Source of the DNA: Bimastos eiseni
Taxonomy: Eukaryota > Annelida > Clitellata > Crassiclitellata > Lumbricidae
DNA length: 64,000 nt
NCBI GenBank assembly: GCA_959347315.1
Contig: OY365822.1
Span: forward strand, 6,682,641 to 6,746,640
Direction of reading: 5' to 3'
The notes beneath the pieces are model-generated. The model did no database searches. It was not told the DNA's origin and saw only the letters and a list, made by a program, of their open reading frames with translations. Positions 43,901-54,946 of this stretch are shown piece after piece (position 1 is the stretch's first letter; every line of letters begins with the position of its first letter). The translations under genes were made by a program, and so were the position numbers.

Positions 43901-46108
43901 CTTCTCCTCCTCCTCCTCCTTCTCCTCCTCCTTCTCCTTCTCCTCCTCCTCCTCCTTCTCCTCCTCCTCCTCCTCCTTCTCCTCCTCCTTCTCCTCCGCC
44001 TCCTCCTCCTCCTCCTTCTCCTCCTCCTTCTCCTCCTCCTTCTCCTCCTCCTCCTTCTCCTCCTCCTTCTCATCCTCCTTCTCCTCCTCCTCCTCCTCCT
44101 TCTCCTCCTCCTCCTCCTTCTCCTCCTCCTTCTCCTCCGCCTCCTCCTCCTCCTCCTTCTCCTCCTCCTTCTCCTCCTCCTTCTCCTCCTCCTTCTCCTC
44201 CTCCTCCTTCTCCTCCTCCTTCTCCTCCTCCTTCTCCTCCTCCTCCTTCTCCTCCTCCTTCTCCTCCTCCTTCTCCTCCTCCTCCTTCTCCTCCTCCTTC
44301 TCCTCCTCCTCCTCCTCCTCCTCCTCCTCCTCCTTCTCCTCCTCCTCCTCCTCCTCTTCTATGGCCTATCGTCGGTGTCCTCCTCTTGCTCCCTACTGCT
44401 TGTTTCCATCTTTCCTACTTCTCCTCCTGCTTCTTCTTCCTCCTATCTGCCTGCTCTTTCTCCTCTTCCGGATTCTCAGTCAACTATGCTGTCAATTGGA
44501 CCAGGTGAAGATCTTCTCCGTTATAACCGGACATGGAAGCGACGAGAATGGCTGCGGAGAATTCTGTGTCACTTCTCACCATTTCGCAATCAACAACAGA
44601 CATCTCTACAACATGACGTTCCTCAATGCGGGTAGGCAACACCTTTTAGTTTTACAATAGATATTCAGGCAATAAAATCTATTATTTGTTTCCTATTCGA
44701 GTAGGGTCAACGTCAAATGACAGTGTTATCAACATGGGCAATGAACCAGTCGGCCGTAAAAGACGCCCTCTGACGTCTCTGTTTACGCTTTGTACCTGTG
44801 CAAATTGATTTATAATTAAGTTGTTATTATAATTGATAGTTGTAATTATTACCACAGAATATGTAAAGTTGTGGCACTAAATTCTGCACAATTTTTAAAG
44901 ATTATGTGTGCTTAAAATTTTTAAAAATAGTAAAATAAAAAATAAAAAATATTTTACTATTTGTTGGCAATTTTAATATTCGTTAATATTCGTTGATTTT
45001 TACATATCTTAATATTCGTTAATATTCGTTGATTTTACATATCTTAATATTCGGTATATTCGCATCGACCCACTCGTTATATGACTCACAACACCGACTG
45101 ATTTTTTATAGATATTATATTTTTATTATATTGGTAGAGCCTTGAACTTCGAATTCAATCATAGCAAGAGTGTTTTTGACTGTGGGCTTAAATCTGCAGA
45201 AGGATAGCGTCCAGCGTGACCAATCTTATGTCACTGGTACGGCTGGCAGGCAACGTTCACTAAGCTGTCAATTATCAATATGTAAAAAGGTTAAACAATT
45301 ATATAACCCAACGAATTTTTATTTACGAATTTTGAAATAGGCATAGGCCAAAAATTGACGAGTTTTTTTTCAATTTTTAAACAGAAAGTCACCAATTCTT
45401 GGATTTTGAGCCTAATTATCCTTAAATAATTCATTTGCAATTTTGCATATACATAAATAGGTGCATCACATGTAAATCTGTTTGTGTGTGTGTGTGTGTG
45501 TCTCTCTCTCTCTCTCTCTCTCTGTGTATCTGTCTGTCTGTCTCTATCTTTCTTACTGTCTCTCTATGTGACTATGTTTCTGTTTATATCTCTGTGTCTC
45601 TTCCTGTGTATGCGTGTGTCTGTGCGTCTGTCTCTCTGTCTTTTTCTTTAACTATATCTCTTTGACTCTGTCTGTCTGTCTGTCTGTCTGTTTGCCAGTC
45701 GTGTCTGTCTGTTTCTTTTAATCTGTCTCTTGACTCTCTGACTCTTTCTCTATCTGTTTGTGTCTGTCTCTCTATATCTCTGCCTGTCTTTCTCCATGTC
45801 TCCCTGCCTCTGTCTTTACCCTAACCTTACGCCTGCATTCCATTCATTATCCAGGCACCCCCCTGGGCTGTGCCGAGCGCGTCCTTCTCGGCGTAGAACC
45901 GAACGAACACGGAACTTGGTTATACGGGCGCAACGGATGGTGCGACGGTCAACAGGTTGACCCTTGGGTCATCGACGTCACCGAAGACCTTGACCCGACC
46001 TCGAAGAACACGATCAAGTACTTTGGTTGGTTCCGTGGTGGTGATCCCAACCCCAAACTGAACCCAGGGGTCATCACAATCAACGTCTTCATTGCTGTCT
46101 ATGATTGA
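37783..46108 (+). CDS. Secreted PNGase F-like protein, eight exons, complete
   Basis: Eight GT-AG exons give 703 codons plus TGA. Residues 1-29 are a signal peptide (hydrophobic YLLLVIQLLGCACVCF). Residues about 90-169 (GQLAPAFKLPTLDGSLV, VIFHSYNPDSAFLQCLW) look like a thioredoxin/peroxiredoxin-like fold. About 277-340 (AKGVVAILSE, FKAMAKSGSLGVLVLQD) look like a protease-associated (PA) domain. About 344-703 match the two jelly-roll halves of peptide-N-glycosidase F, which cuts N-glycans from Asn. ACPHWDR places Asp459 at the position expected for the PNGase F catalytic Asp60. GHGSDENGCGEF (586-597) and GTWLYGRNGWCDG (639-651) are family landmarks. It is probably secreted or lumenal. Enzymatic activity is inferred, not shown. 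Confidence 0.88.
38590..38700 (-). mobile_element. Short element fragment with GATT tail
   Basis: GGATGGGGAGCGCCTCTCAG and TAGACATCTTGAAGTGG match the CTGAGTAGGTTTCTTGG core, followed by (GATT)n. A second diverged piece is at 38805-38875. Confidence 0.5.
38959..39146 (+). CDS. PNGase F-like exon 2
   Basis: QEKLHHKRWLWTHLADRLHF, VTISTWKLRDLGIWVPDLLQ and WSCEDHNCGLDQVVIENSDE. It bridges the Trx-like region and the PA-like domain. Acceptor TTTTTTAG, donor CCAC|GTAGGT, phase 1. Confidence 0.85.
39215..39380. repeat. GATTGAATGATCTTCATT repeat
   Basis: Six diverged copies of an 18- to 22-bp unit, TTGATTGAATGATCTTCATT, near the start of the intron. Confidence 0.75.
39933..40015 (+). mobile_element. 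tRNA-derived SINE head, second family
   Basis: TAGTGTAGCGG at 39945-39955 fits the A box and GTTCAAATTCC at 39974-39984 is B-box-like. Closely related to 29218-29310. Confidence 0.65.
40341..40519 (+). CDS. PNGase F-like exon 3: PA-like domain start
   Basis: VSLILPRLDARYDWLPSPGT, then DGCAADERAKGVVAILSEKN and CDYFVK. Acceptor TATTTAG, donor AAG|GTTGGA, phase 0 out. Confidence 0.88.
40780..40978 (-). mobile_element. Short element with TGGC/TGAC tail array
   Basis: CGTGGTTGGACTGGGAG, CTGAGTAGATTTCTTTAAG and GTGCTATATCAAGTTT are followed by TGACTGGCTGGC and long (GGCT)n and (GACT)n arrays to 40973. The microsatellite starts exactly at the element's tail. Confidence 0.65.
41069..41220 (+). CDS. 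PNGase F-like exon 4: PA-like domain end
   Basis: FKAMAKSGSLGVLVLQDVSP then NCLGDECNVPLNIPASTAPT and SQFIR. The GSLGVLVLQD and IPAST elements are typical of PA domains. Acceptor TCTAATAG, donor GAAA|GTATGT. Confidence 0.88.
41937..42371 (+). CDS. PNGase F-like exon 5: catalytic N-terminal jelly roll
   Basis: A 435-bp exon: DANLTIRYQNVASENFFAAI through LSSKVLSINIFNDSVMHGDK, LELDFSLSCPGERDEACPHW, DRTIQVFVCC and ELGRWISPFRR. WDR-x(3)-VFV and ELGRWISPF match the PNGase F active-site strand and the following strand; Asp459 is the candidate catalytic residue. Acceptor CATTACAG, donor GGAG|GTATTT. Confidence 0.92.
42425..42640. repeat. Degenerate AAGGTCAATG repeat
   Basis: About seven diverged copies of a 30- to 35-bp unit with CAAGGTCAATG and ATATCTGATC right after the exon 5 donor. 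Confidence 0.7.
42813..43080. mobile_element. hAT-like MITE with 8-bp target duplication
   Basis: Ends CAGGGGTGTAACAAG and CTTGTTACACCTCTG are 15-bp inverted repeats with one mismatch. They are flanked by ATACTTAA (42805-42812) and ATACTTAC (43081-43088), a 7/8 match, as expected for hAT elements. No coding capacity. Confidence 0.8.
43114..43381 (+). CDS. PNGase F-like exon 6: jelly-roll junction
   Basis: In the correct phase it reads RIGRWLTSVGPLIPLLETEQ, CTFKVTGALADELWRPTLNL and SGTFTFDKNYNKKFEEFQLQ to CGG|GTGAGA. A competing open frame in this stretch (starting MVDLGG) is off phase. Acceptor CATTTTCAG is only about 30 bases after the MITE. Confidence 0.9.
43637..43777. mobile_element. Small hAT-like MITE
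   Basis: CAGAGGCGGCGATC and GATCGCCGCCCCTG are 14-bp inverted repeats with one mismatch. Flanks AAAGGGAG and AGAGTGAG agree at 6 of 8 bases. Interior has two GTGGGGGGAC copies. Confidence 0.65.
43850..44360. repeat. TCC/TTC polypyrimidine trinucleotide array
   Basis: About 510 bp of nearly pure (CTC/CTT)n on the + strand, with almost no purines. Frames read poly-Leu, poly-Ser or poly-Pro on + and poly-Arg on -, all artefacts. It ends about 145 bases before the acceptor of exon 7. Confidence 0.95.
44505..44631 (+). CDS. PNGase F-like exon 7
   Basis: VKIFSVITGHGSDENGCGEF then CVTSHHFAINNRHLYNMTFL. The GHG-x(5)-C-x-EF pattern is a landmark of the PNGase F C-terminal half. Acceptor GGACCAG, donor GCGG|GTAGGC. 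Confidence 0.92.
45483..45835. repeat. TG, TC and CTGT pyrimidine repeats
   Basis: (TG)n then (TC)n then degenerate CTGT runs up to the acceptor region of the last exon. Confidence 0.85.
45855..46108 (+). CDS. PNGase F-like exon 8 and stop
   Basis: GTPLGCAERVLLGVEPNEHG, TWLYGRNGWCDGQQVDPWVI and ITINVFIAVYD then TGA. The TW-Y-x-R-x-GWC-x-G core is the strongest PNGase F signature here. Acceptor TTATCCAG. Confidence 0.93.
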
Positions 46109-46179
46109 CAATTGATTCAAATCCAAAGCTCGTTTAACGTCAATCGAACGTTTTAATTGGCAAACTTAGAAGCTCTTAG

Positions 46180-46510
46180 CTGTTATGATGATGACGATTA
46201 TGATGATGAATCAGATGCTGTCTGGATATGATGACTGTATGATAAAGGAATGATGATGGCGAGTATGATAGAGATGGTGGTGGTGATGTGGTTGTGGTGG
46301 TTTGGGTGGTGATGACGATGATGAATGTGATGGTGCTGTTGCTGCTAATGATGATGACGATGATGAGTTTGGTGGTGATGGCATTGATTCATGTGATGAT
46401 GGTCATATGAGTATGATGATGATGAGTATGATGATGAATGTGACGATGAGGAGTGTGATGACTATGACAATAATGAGTTTGGTTGTGATGGTGATGTGAT
46501 GAGTACGATT
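46180..46510. repeat. GATGAT-rich 3'UTR repeat
   Basis: Imperfect (GAT)n/(GGT)n repeat within the 3'UTR of the PNGase F-like gene. Confidence 0.8.
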
Positions 46511-46552
46511 ACGGGTTTGATCTTCGCGGTGATGAAGACGACATCATTTGTG

Positions 46553-46558
46553 AATAAA
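46553..46558 (+). other. Poly(A) signal of PNGase F-like gene
   Basis: AATAAA about 445 bases after the TGA, with T-rich sequence (TTTCCTTTTG) following. A plausible end of the mRNA. Confidence 0.65.
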
Positions 46559-46979
46559 GTTTCCTTTTGTATCAATATTTGAATTTGCTGAATTAGCAAT
46601 AAACATTACGGATCTCTGTGACAGATTAATTATTTATAGATACTAACACTTTTCAGCTTACTTGGTAACTGCTGTATATTATTCCATCAAAGCGGCATTC
46701 AGCATCACATGGGCAAACTGTGAGTTTATAGATAAATAAGGGCGCTATATAAATATTGCATTGCATTGCATATCTATAGGTCTTTTAAACGGACCAATTA
46801 GGTAACTGGTGGAATGAGGTAGCGATGGTGTGGTAAGTGATCGTAGTAGACGGAAGGAGGGAAGGTAATTGCCGAAGGTGATTGGTCGGTCGACTACATC
46901 GACTGAATGCAGATCTCACGCCAACGACACCAACCAACTCTCGATTTTCCCATCAAATACGACAATCGGACAACAATAG

Positions 46980-47169
46980 AGCTAGCCACACACACACACA
47001 CATACATATGCATATGTATATATATATATTTATATATATACATGCATGCATATATAAATTAGATATATACATTATATATATATGCATTCATATATATATA
47101 TAAATAAAGTATATGTGTGTGCAATGTATCTGAGTCATATAAATATACATACAAGTATAAAGATTCTGA

Positions 47170-47240
<71 letters not shown>

Positions 47241-47345
47241 ATCTAGGCCTACACAGTGTATGTATATATTTGGTATATGAATAAACTTTATATCTGTTAG
47301 CTACATGTACATCTTATCTATATCATAGGTTATATATATATACGT
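46980..47345. repeat. CA, TA and CT dinucleotide tracts
   Basis: (CA)n, several (TA)n blocks and (CT)n(AT)n at about 47174-47236 in intergenic DNA. No gene. Confidence 0.85.
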
Positions 47346-47885
47346 ATGTATAAGACATGAGAACGGTTAGTTTCGAAGCCTGGAGCGTTGAGCATGGCTG
47401 ACCTACCTGTTGTGACGGTGACATTACATTCACCTCTTCAGTGATGTCGATGATGTCCAAGCGATGTCCATCGTCTGTGTCGTCGTGAACTGACCCTCGG
47501 GGCGGACAGTACTCGGCACCGGACGATGAAGCAGGTGCGCTGGTGGGCTGCAGAGGCAGAAACCGAGGCTGAGAGGGATGCAGCGCTGAGCAATTATCTT
47601 CTCTATCGAGATGTTACCTGTGCTTCATGGGTGGGGGTCTCCCGTCTCCAATGGTATTCGTCCAGTATATTATATGTACCTCTCGGTTTCCCCTATAGTC
47701 TGCCACGTCCCATCGGCCATAGGCCGATGGTGTCGGTATTTATGCTCAGCCAGGCGAGAAGGAAAAGGGGAAATAACCCGCTACCCGGCTAACTTCCATT
47801 TAAGGTGCGGGGTATTCCTTTGGATTTTCTGATCCCAAGTCTATATAATTTTATTGTGCCAATGTGATCCTTTCTGTATTTGGGG
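47346..47885. other. Unassigned intergenic stretch
   Basis: A more G+C-rich segment with an 88-codon + frame at 47526 (KQVRWWAAEAETEAERD) that I do not recognise and that lacks splice or homology support. It contains a perfect 9-bp hairpin, CCATCGGCC-ATA-GGCCGATGG at 47710-47730. No gene call is justified. Confidence 0.3.
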
Positions 47886-47904
47886 TACAAGAGATATTTT
47901 CCTA

Positions 47905-50900
47905 CACGCAGGCAAACACCTAAGCGTATACGCAGGCAAACACCTAAGCGTATACGCACGCAAACACCTAGGGGTATATTTTGTGAATCTTAGAAGGGAA
48001 TATCTTGCTTTACTGACACTTGGAAGCGTAGGGTTTGTCCCCATTACTCAAATTGGGATTGGCGCCTCTTTAGGACAGCGTATACGCACGCAAACACCTT
48101 AGCGCATACGCACCAAACACCTAAGCGTATACGCAGGCAAACACCTAAGCGTATACGCACGCAAACACCTAAGCGCATGCGCACCCAAACACCTAAGCGT
48201 ATACGCACGCAAACACCTAAGCGTATACGCACGCAAACACCTAAACGTATACGCACGCAAACACCTAAGCGTATACGCACGCAAACACCTAAGCGTATAC
48301 GCACGCAAACACCTAGGGGTATATTTTGTGAATCTTAGAAGGGAATATCTTGCTTTACTGACACTTGGAAGCGTAGGGTTTGCCCCCCTTACTCAAATTG
48401 GGATTGGCGCCTCTTTAGGACAGCGTATACGCACGCAAACACCTAAGCGTATACGCACCAAACACCTAAGCGTATACGCATGCAAACACCTAAGCGTATA
48501 CGCACGCAAACACCTAAGCGCATGCGCACCCAAACACCTAAGCGTATACGCACGCAAACACCTAAGCGTATACGCACGCAAACACCTAGGGGTATACGCA
48601 CGCAAACACCTAAGCGTATACGCACGCAAACACCTAAGCGTATACGCACGCAAACAACTAGGGGTATATTTTGTGAATCTTAGAAGGGAATATCTTGCTT
48701 TACTGACACTTGGAAGCGTAGGGTTTGCCCCCCTTACTCAAATTGGGATTGGCGCCTCTTTAGGACAGCGTATACGCACGCAAACACCTAAGCGTATACG
48801 CACCAAACACCTAAGCGTATACGCATGCAAACACCTAAGCGTATACGCACGCAAACACCTAAGCGTATACACAGGCAAACACCTAAGCGTATACGCACGC
48901 AAACACCTAAGCGTATACGCACGCAAACACCTAAGCGTATACGCACGCAAACACCTAAGCGTATACGCACGCAAACACCTAGGGGTATATTTTGTGAATC
49001 TTAGAAGGGAATATCTTGCTTTACTGACACTTGGAAGCGTAGGGTTTGCCCCCCTTACTCAAATTGGGATTGGCGCCTCTTTAGGACAGCGTATACGCAC
49101 GCAAACACCTAAGCGTATACGCACCAAACACCTAAGCGTATACGCATGCAAACACCTAAGCGTATACGCACGCAAACACCTAAGCGTATACACAGGCAAA
49201 CACCTAAGCGTATACGCACGCAAACACCTAAGCGTATACGCACGCAAACACCTAAGCGTATACGCACGCAAACACCTAAGCGTATACGCACGCAAACACC
49301 TAGGGGTATATTTTGTGAATCTTAGAAGGGAATATCTTGCTTTACTGACACTTGGAAGCGTAGAGTTTGCCCCCCTTTCTCAAATTGGGATTGGCGCCTC
49401 TTTAGGACAGCGTATACGCACGCAAACACCTAAGCGTATACGCACGCAAACACCTACGCGTATACGCATGCAAACACCTAAACGTATACGCACGCAAACA
49501 CCTAAGCGTATACACAGGCAAACACCTAAGCATATGCGCACCCAAACACCTAAGCGTATATGCATGCAAACACCTAAGCGTATACGCACGCTAACACCTA
49601 AGCGTATACGCACGCAAACACCTAAGCGTATACACAGGCAAACACCTAAGCGTATACGCACGCAAACACCTAAGCATATGCGCACCCAAACACCTAAGCG
49701 TATACGCACGCAAACACCTAAGCGTATACGCACGCAAACACCTAAGCATATGCGCACCCAAACACCTAAGCGTATATGCATGCAAACACCTAAGCGTATA
49801 CGCACGCAAACACCTAAGCGTATACGCACGCAAACACCTAAGCGTATGCGCACCCAAACACCTAAGCGTATATGCATGCAAACACCTAAGCGTATACACA
49901 GGCAAACACCTAAGCGTATACGCACGCAAACACCTAAGCGCATGCGCACGCAAACACCTAAGCGTATACGCACGCAAACACCTAAGCGTATACGCACGCA
50001 AACACCTAAGCGTATGCGCACCCAAACACCTAAGCGTATATGCATGCAAACACCTAAGCGTATACACAGGCAAACACCTAAGCGTATACGCACGCAAACA
50101 CCTAAGCGCATGCGCACGCAAACACCTAAGCGTATACGCACGCAAACACCTAAGCGTATACGCACGCAAACACCTAAGCATATGCGCACCCAAACACCTA
50201 AGCGTATATGCATGCAAACACCTAAGCGTATACGCACGCAAACACCTAAGCGTATACGCACGCAAACACCTAAGCGTATGCGCACCCAAACACCTAAGCG
50301 TATATGCATGCAAACACCTAAGCGTATACGCAAGCAAGCACCAAAGCGTATACGCAGGCAAACACCTAGGGGTATATTTTGTGAATCTTAGAAGGGAATA
50401 TCTTGCTTTACTGACACTTGGAAGCGTAGAGTTTGCCCCCCTTTCTCAAATTGGGATTGGCGCCTCTTTAGGACAGCGTATACGCACGCAAACACCTAAG
50501 CGTATACGCACCAAACACCTTAGCGTATACGCACGCAAACACCTAAGTGTATACGCACCAAACACCTAAGCGTATACGCAGGCAAACACCTAAGCGTATA
50601 CGCACCAAACACCTTAGCGTATACGCACGCAAACACCTAAGCGTATACGCACCAAACACCTAAGCGTATACGCAGGCAAACACCTAAGCGTATACACAGG
50701 CAAACACCTAAGCGTATACACAGGCAAACACCTAAGCGTATACGCACGCAAACACCTAAGCGTATACGCACGCAAACACCTAGGGGTATATTTTGTGAAT
50801 CTTAGAAGGGAATATCTTGCTTTACTGACACTTGGAAGCGTTGGGTTTGCCCCCATTACTCAAATTGGGATTGGCGCCTCTTTAGGACAGCGTATACGCA

Positions 50901-52068
50901 CGCAAACACCTAAGCGTATACGCACCAAACACCTAAGCGTATACGCATGCAAACACCTAAGCGTATACGCACGCAAACACCTAAGCGCATGCGCACCCAA
51001 ACACCTAAGCGTATACGCATGCAAACACCTAAGCGTATACGCACGCAAGCACCTAAGCGTCTACGCACGCAAACACCTAAGCGTATACGCACGCAAACAC
51101 CTAAGCGTATACGCACCAAACACCTAAGCGTATACGCACGCAAACACCTAAGCGTATACGCACGCAAACACCTAAGCGTATACGCACGCAAACACCTAAG
51201 CGTATACGCACGCAAACACCTAGGGGTATATTTGTGAATCTTAGAAGGGAATATCTTGCTTTACTGACACTTGGAAGCGTAGGGTTTGCCCCCCTTACTC
51301 AAATTGGGATTGGCGCCTCTTTAGGACAGCGTATACGCACGCAAACACCTAAGCGTATACGCACCAAACACCTAAGCGTATACGCATGCAAACACCTAAG
51401 CGTATACGCACGCAAACACCTAAGCGTATACACAGGCAAACACCTAAACGTATACGCACGCAAACACCTAAGCGTATACACAGGCAAACACCTAAGCGTA
51501 TACGCAGGCAAACACCTAAGCGTATACGCACGCAAACACCTAAGCGTATACGCACGCAAACACCTAAGCGTATACGCACGCAAACACCTAGGGGTATATT
51601 TTGTGAATCTTAGAAGGGAATATCTTGCTTTACTGACACTTGGAAGCGTAGAGTTTGCCCCACTTTCTCAAATTGGGATTGGCGCCTCTTTAGGACAGCG
51701 TATACGCACGCAAACACCTAAGCGTATACGCACCAAACACCTAAGCGTATACGCATGCAAACACCTAAACGTATACGCACGCAAACACCTAAGCGTATAC
51801 ACAGGCAAACACCTAAGCGTATACGCAGGCAAACACCTAAGCGTATACGCACGCAAACACCTAAGCGTATACGCACGCAAACACCTAAGCGTATGCGCAC
51901 CCAAACACCTAAGCGTATATGCATGCAAACACCTAAGTGTATACGCACGCAAACACCTAGGGGTATATTTTGTGAATCTTAGAAGGGAATATCTTGCTTT
52001 ACTGTCACTTGGAAGCGTAGGGTTTGCCCCATTACTCAAATTGGGATTGGCGCCTCTTTAGGACAGAT
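47905..52068. repeat. Composite 24-bp satellite with ten MITE-derived spacers
   Basis: Well over a hundred copies of a 24-bp unit (GCGTATACGCACGCAAACAC plus CTAA) are broken by ten copies of an approximately 110-bp segment that starts GGGGTATATTTTGTGAATCT and ends GGCGCCTCTTTAGGACAG. These begin near 47969, 48312, 48659, 48980, 49301, 50367, 50782, 51221, 51589 and 51957. The blocks at 48659 and 48980 repeat at 321 bp almost without change, so they were duplicated recently. Both strands stay open over long spans because 24 is divisible by 3. Confidence 0.95.
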
Positions 52069-52177
52069 ATCAAATCCCAAAGGCGATTATTGCTCATACA
52101 AGCTTTTGATCTTTGGAACCGAGGCAGAAGCATGCTCAAAAATAATTATTTAAAAACTTAATAAAATTCATGTATTC

Positions 52178-52260
52178 ATGATGAGCACTTATATAGCGCC
52201 GCTTCAAGAAGTCTAACCAGGAGCTATCCCATGCAGCCTATCCACGGTTAAAGAAAAAAG
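52178..52260 (+). mobile_element. TATATAGCGCC short element
   Basis: CACTTATATAGCGCCGCTTC and AGAAGTCTAACCAGG then CAGCCTATCCACGG, same order as the 10600 copy. Confidence 0.55.
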
Positions 52261-52649
52261 ACTTTAGTAATTTGTAAAACCTTGTTTATTCAGAGGTACA
52301 AACCGCAGCTACTATGTAGTCACATAGTTTGCAGGTGTATACAGCCTGAGGATGGTATCACGACAATTTCCCAACACTTTCCGGGTCACTGCCTAAAAAA
52401 CTCTCTATAAATACACTATATATATATATATATTATATATAACCCATTATATGTAAGCCAAATTTCCTAGTTGCATTTTGGTACATAGTTAGACAGAAGT
52501 CCATCCTGTGAAGTTGGCCATATTGCTTCCGGTCATGCACAGACGCGAAGCACCTGTTGGATGCTGAGGGCAGCAACGGTGGTTGAATCGGCGCGAAAGA
52601 AGAGAGGTGCGTCTCACTCGAGCGGTAACTGTTCTTGCGTGTATGTTTG

Positions 52650-53300
<651 letters not shown>

Positions 53301-54382
53301 CGATCACTTCAGCCAGTAGTATTTGTCAATCAGTCTCATCAGCTTTTGATTGGCGTCGCAGAGCAGAGACGTCATCACTTGGGGGGGGATCCTACAACAG
53401 CCTCCCTTTCTCCGACTGTACACCCTCCTCCCGCTCGAACTTTAATTTTCTGCGGAGGCGGCAACCAATATTTTCATTCATTACATAGAAGACCGTTACT
53501 TCAGATTTAGTTTCTCGTTGACTTAAAATGCGTTTCGAAACATCGTTCTGCGGCGTTGGTCTGTGACGAACAAATGTCTTTGATAGCCTAAATCTGAACA
53601 GATTCTAAACGTTTCATTTGAAAAACTCAGCGGTTGAGGGGTTAAACTCTCTGGACTCCTCTGGAGAGAACTGCAATACGTTTGACCAGGGCGAAAAGTA
53701 ACAATTACCCTGGTTTACGCTGATTTCCTCGGACTATACTACATTTAAGATGCTTCTACGTGGGAAGATTGCGCCAGACGATGAATCGTTGAAGCGAGTA
53801 ACAAGGTCTGACGAGTGATTGAGGTCAACCAGAATTACGATCTTCAAATTGACTTTAAGCGCTGAATTTTCTGAACTGGTGCACTGTTATACCTATGAGG
53901 TACAAGGAAAGTCACCTTCTGCTGCAGAAGGTAGTAAATTCAACCATTTGAAATACGACCTTGGCTTATAGGTTCTTTTACAACGATCACAGCGACTTAT
54001 TGAGTGTCTTCGGTAGGTACTTTCCACCAAAGATTATAATAGCTTTTGAGTGTCTTCAGTAGCGTGCAATGATCATAGTAGTTTTTCGAGTGTCTTTTAC
54101 ATCAGACTGATCTAGAAACACTCTTTTTTCATATTGAATTACCTTCCTAGAACTGATAGAGAGCCACGTTGAGGCGTTTATTGCAATTCACTGCAAAAGT
54201 GTTTTTACATGGAAAATTTAAACGAGTTTTTGCACACATTCAGAGATTGAAACAATTGTTACGCGACAACGCGTGATAACTTAAGTCTTGCATTTAAAGT
54301 TCACCGTTTCTCTGTGGCCCTCTGTGCGTATAAGCGCACATTGGGCCAGATGAATAAAAAATGTTTCTCATACCGAGTATTG
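53301..54382. other. Hox upstream region, nothing assigned
   Basis: Mostly unique, moderately AT-rich DNA. Repeated GAGTGTCTTC phrases occur at 54001-54100. No exon or clear promoter motif can be supported. Confidence 0.3.
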
Positions 54383-54390
54383 TCTTGAAT

Positions 54391-54540
54391 CAGGCGTCCA
54401 GATAGGGAGGGTCCGGAGGCAAACGCCTACAATTTCAGGTAGATAAAAAATTTTACGTCTTAGGCGGGGGGATATCTTGCCTTCCTGGCACTTGGAATCG
54501 GGGGTTTGCCTCCATCACACAGAGGGGATTGACGCCTCTG
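54391..54540. mobile_element. hAT MITE with perfect 8-bp target duplication
   Basis: TCTTGAAT flanks both sides (54383-54390 and 54541-54548). The termini CAGGCGTC and the reverse complement of GACGCCTCTG share CAG...GCGTC. The inside (ATATCTTGCC, GGCACTTGGAATCG, GGGTTTGCC, GGGGATTGACGCCTCT) is collinear with the roughly 110-bp spacers of the 48-52 kb satellite. Confidence 0.85.
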
Positions 54541-54946
54541 TCTTGAATTGGCACTGATAGGGGTAAATATTTATCAAGAAGCATTTAGAGATTAAATGTA
54601 CCATATGAAGAAGAGTTGTTGAGATCGCTATAAGCAAATTTTGACGTGTTTCCAACGTCTCATAATTTACTGAACAAGCTTACTATAAATACTTACTACA
54701 GCATCGGGTGAGACATACCTCAAGACGCCAAACGAATTGACTTCATAAATAAATTAATTAATACATAATTTAATCTAACGATGTCTCAACTTTTTCCGAA
54801 TATTTACTAAAGACTTCCTTCAAGATATCCGAATCTGCATACAGTTTTAATTTTTAATTTAGATTTTCTGTGTGCCGCTCACTTCAGCTGTGGAGACGAT
54901 TATTCCATCGCATCCGTTCTGAGACGAAGCGACGACAGCGCTGAAG

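Noticed and set aside
43736..44635. 299-codon poly-leucine open frame (and poly-Arg frame opposite)
   Set aside because: It is the TCC/TTC trinucleotide array translated, spanning an intron; the real exon inside (44505-44631) is in another frame.
47526..47792. Small gene starting MKQVRWWAAEAETEAERD
   Set aside because: No homology, no splice support, and it ends in unique sequence next to the satellite; left unassigned.
47905..52068. CRISPR-like array of short direct repeats
   Set aside because: Units are contiguous 24-mers without unique spacers; the longer segments between blocks are themselves repeats, and the host is an animal.
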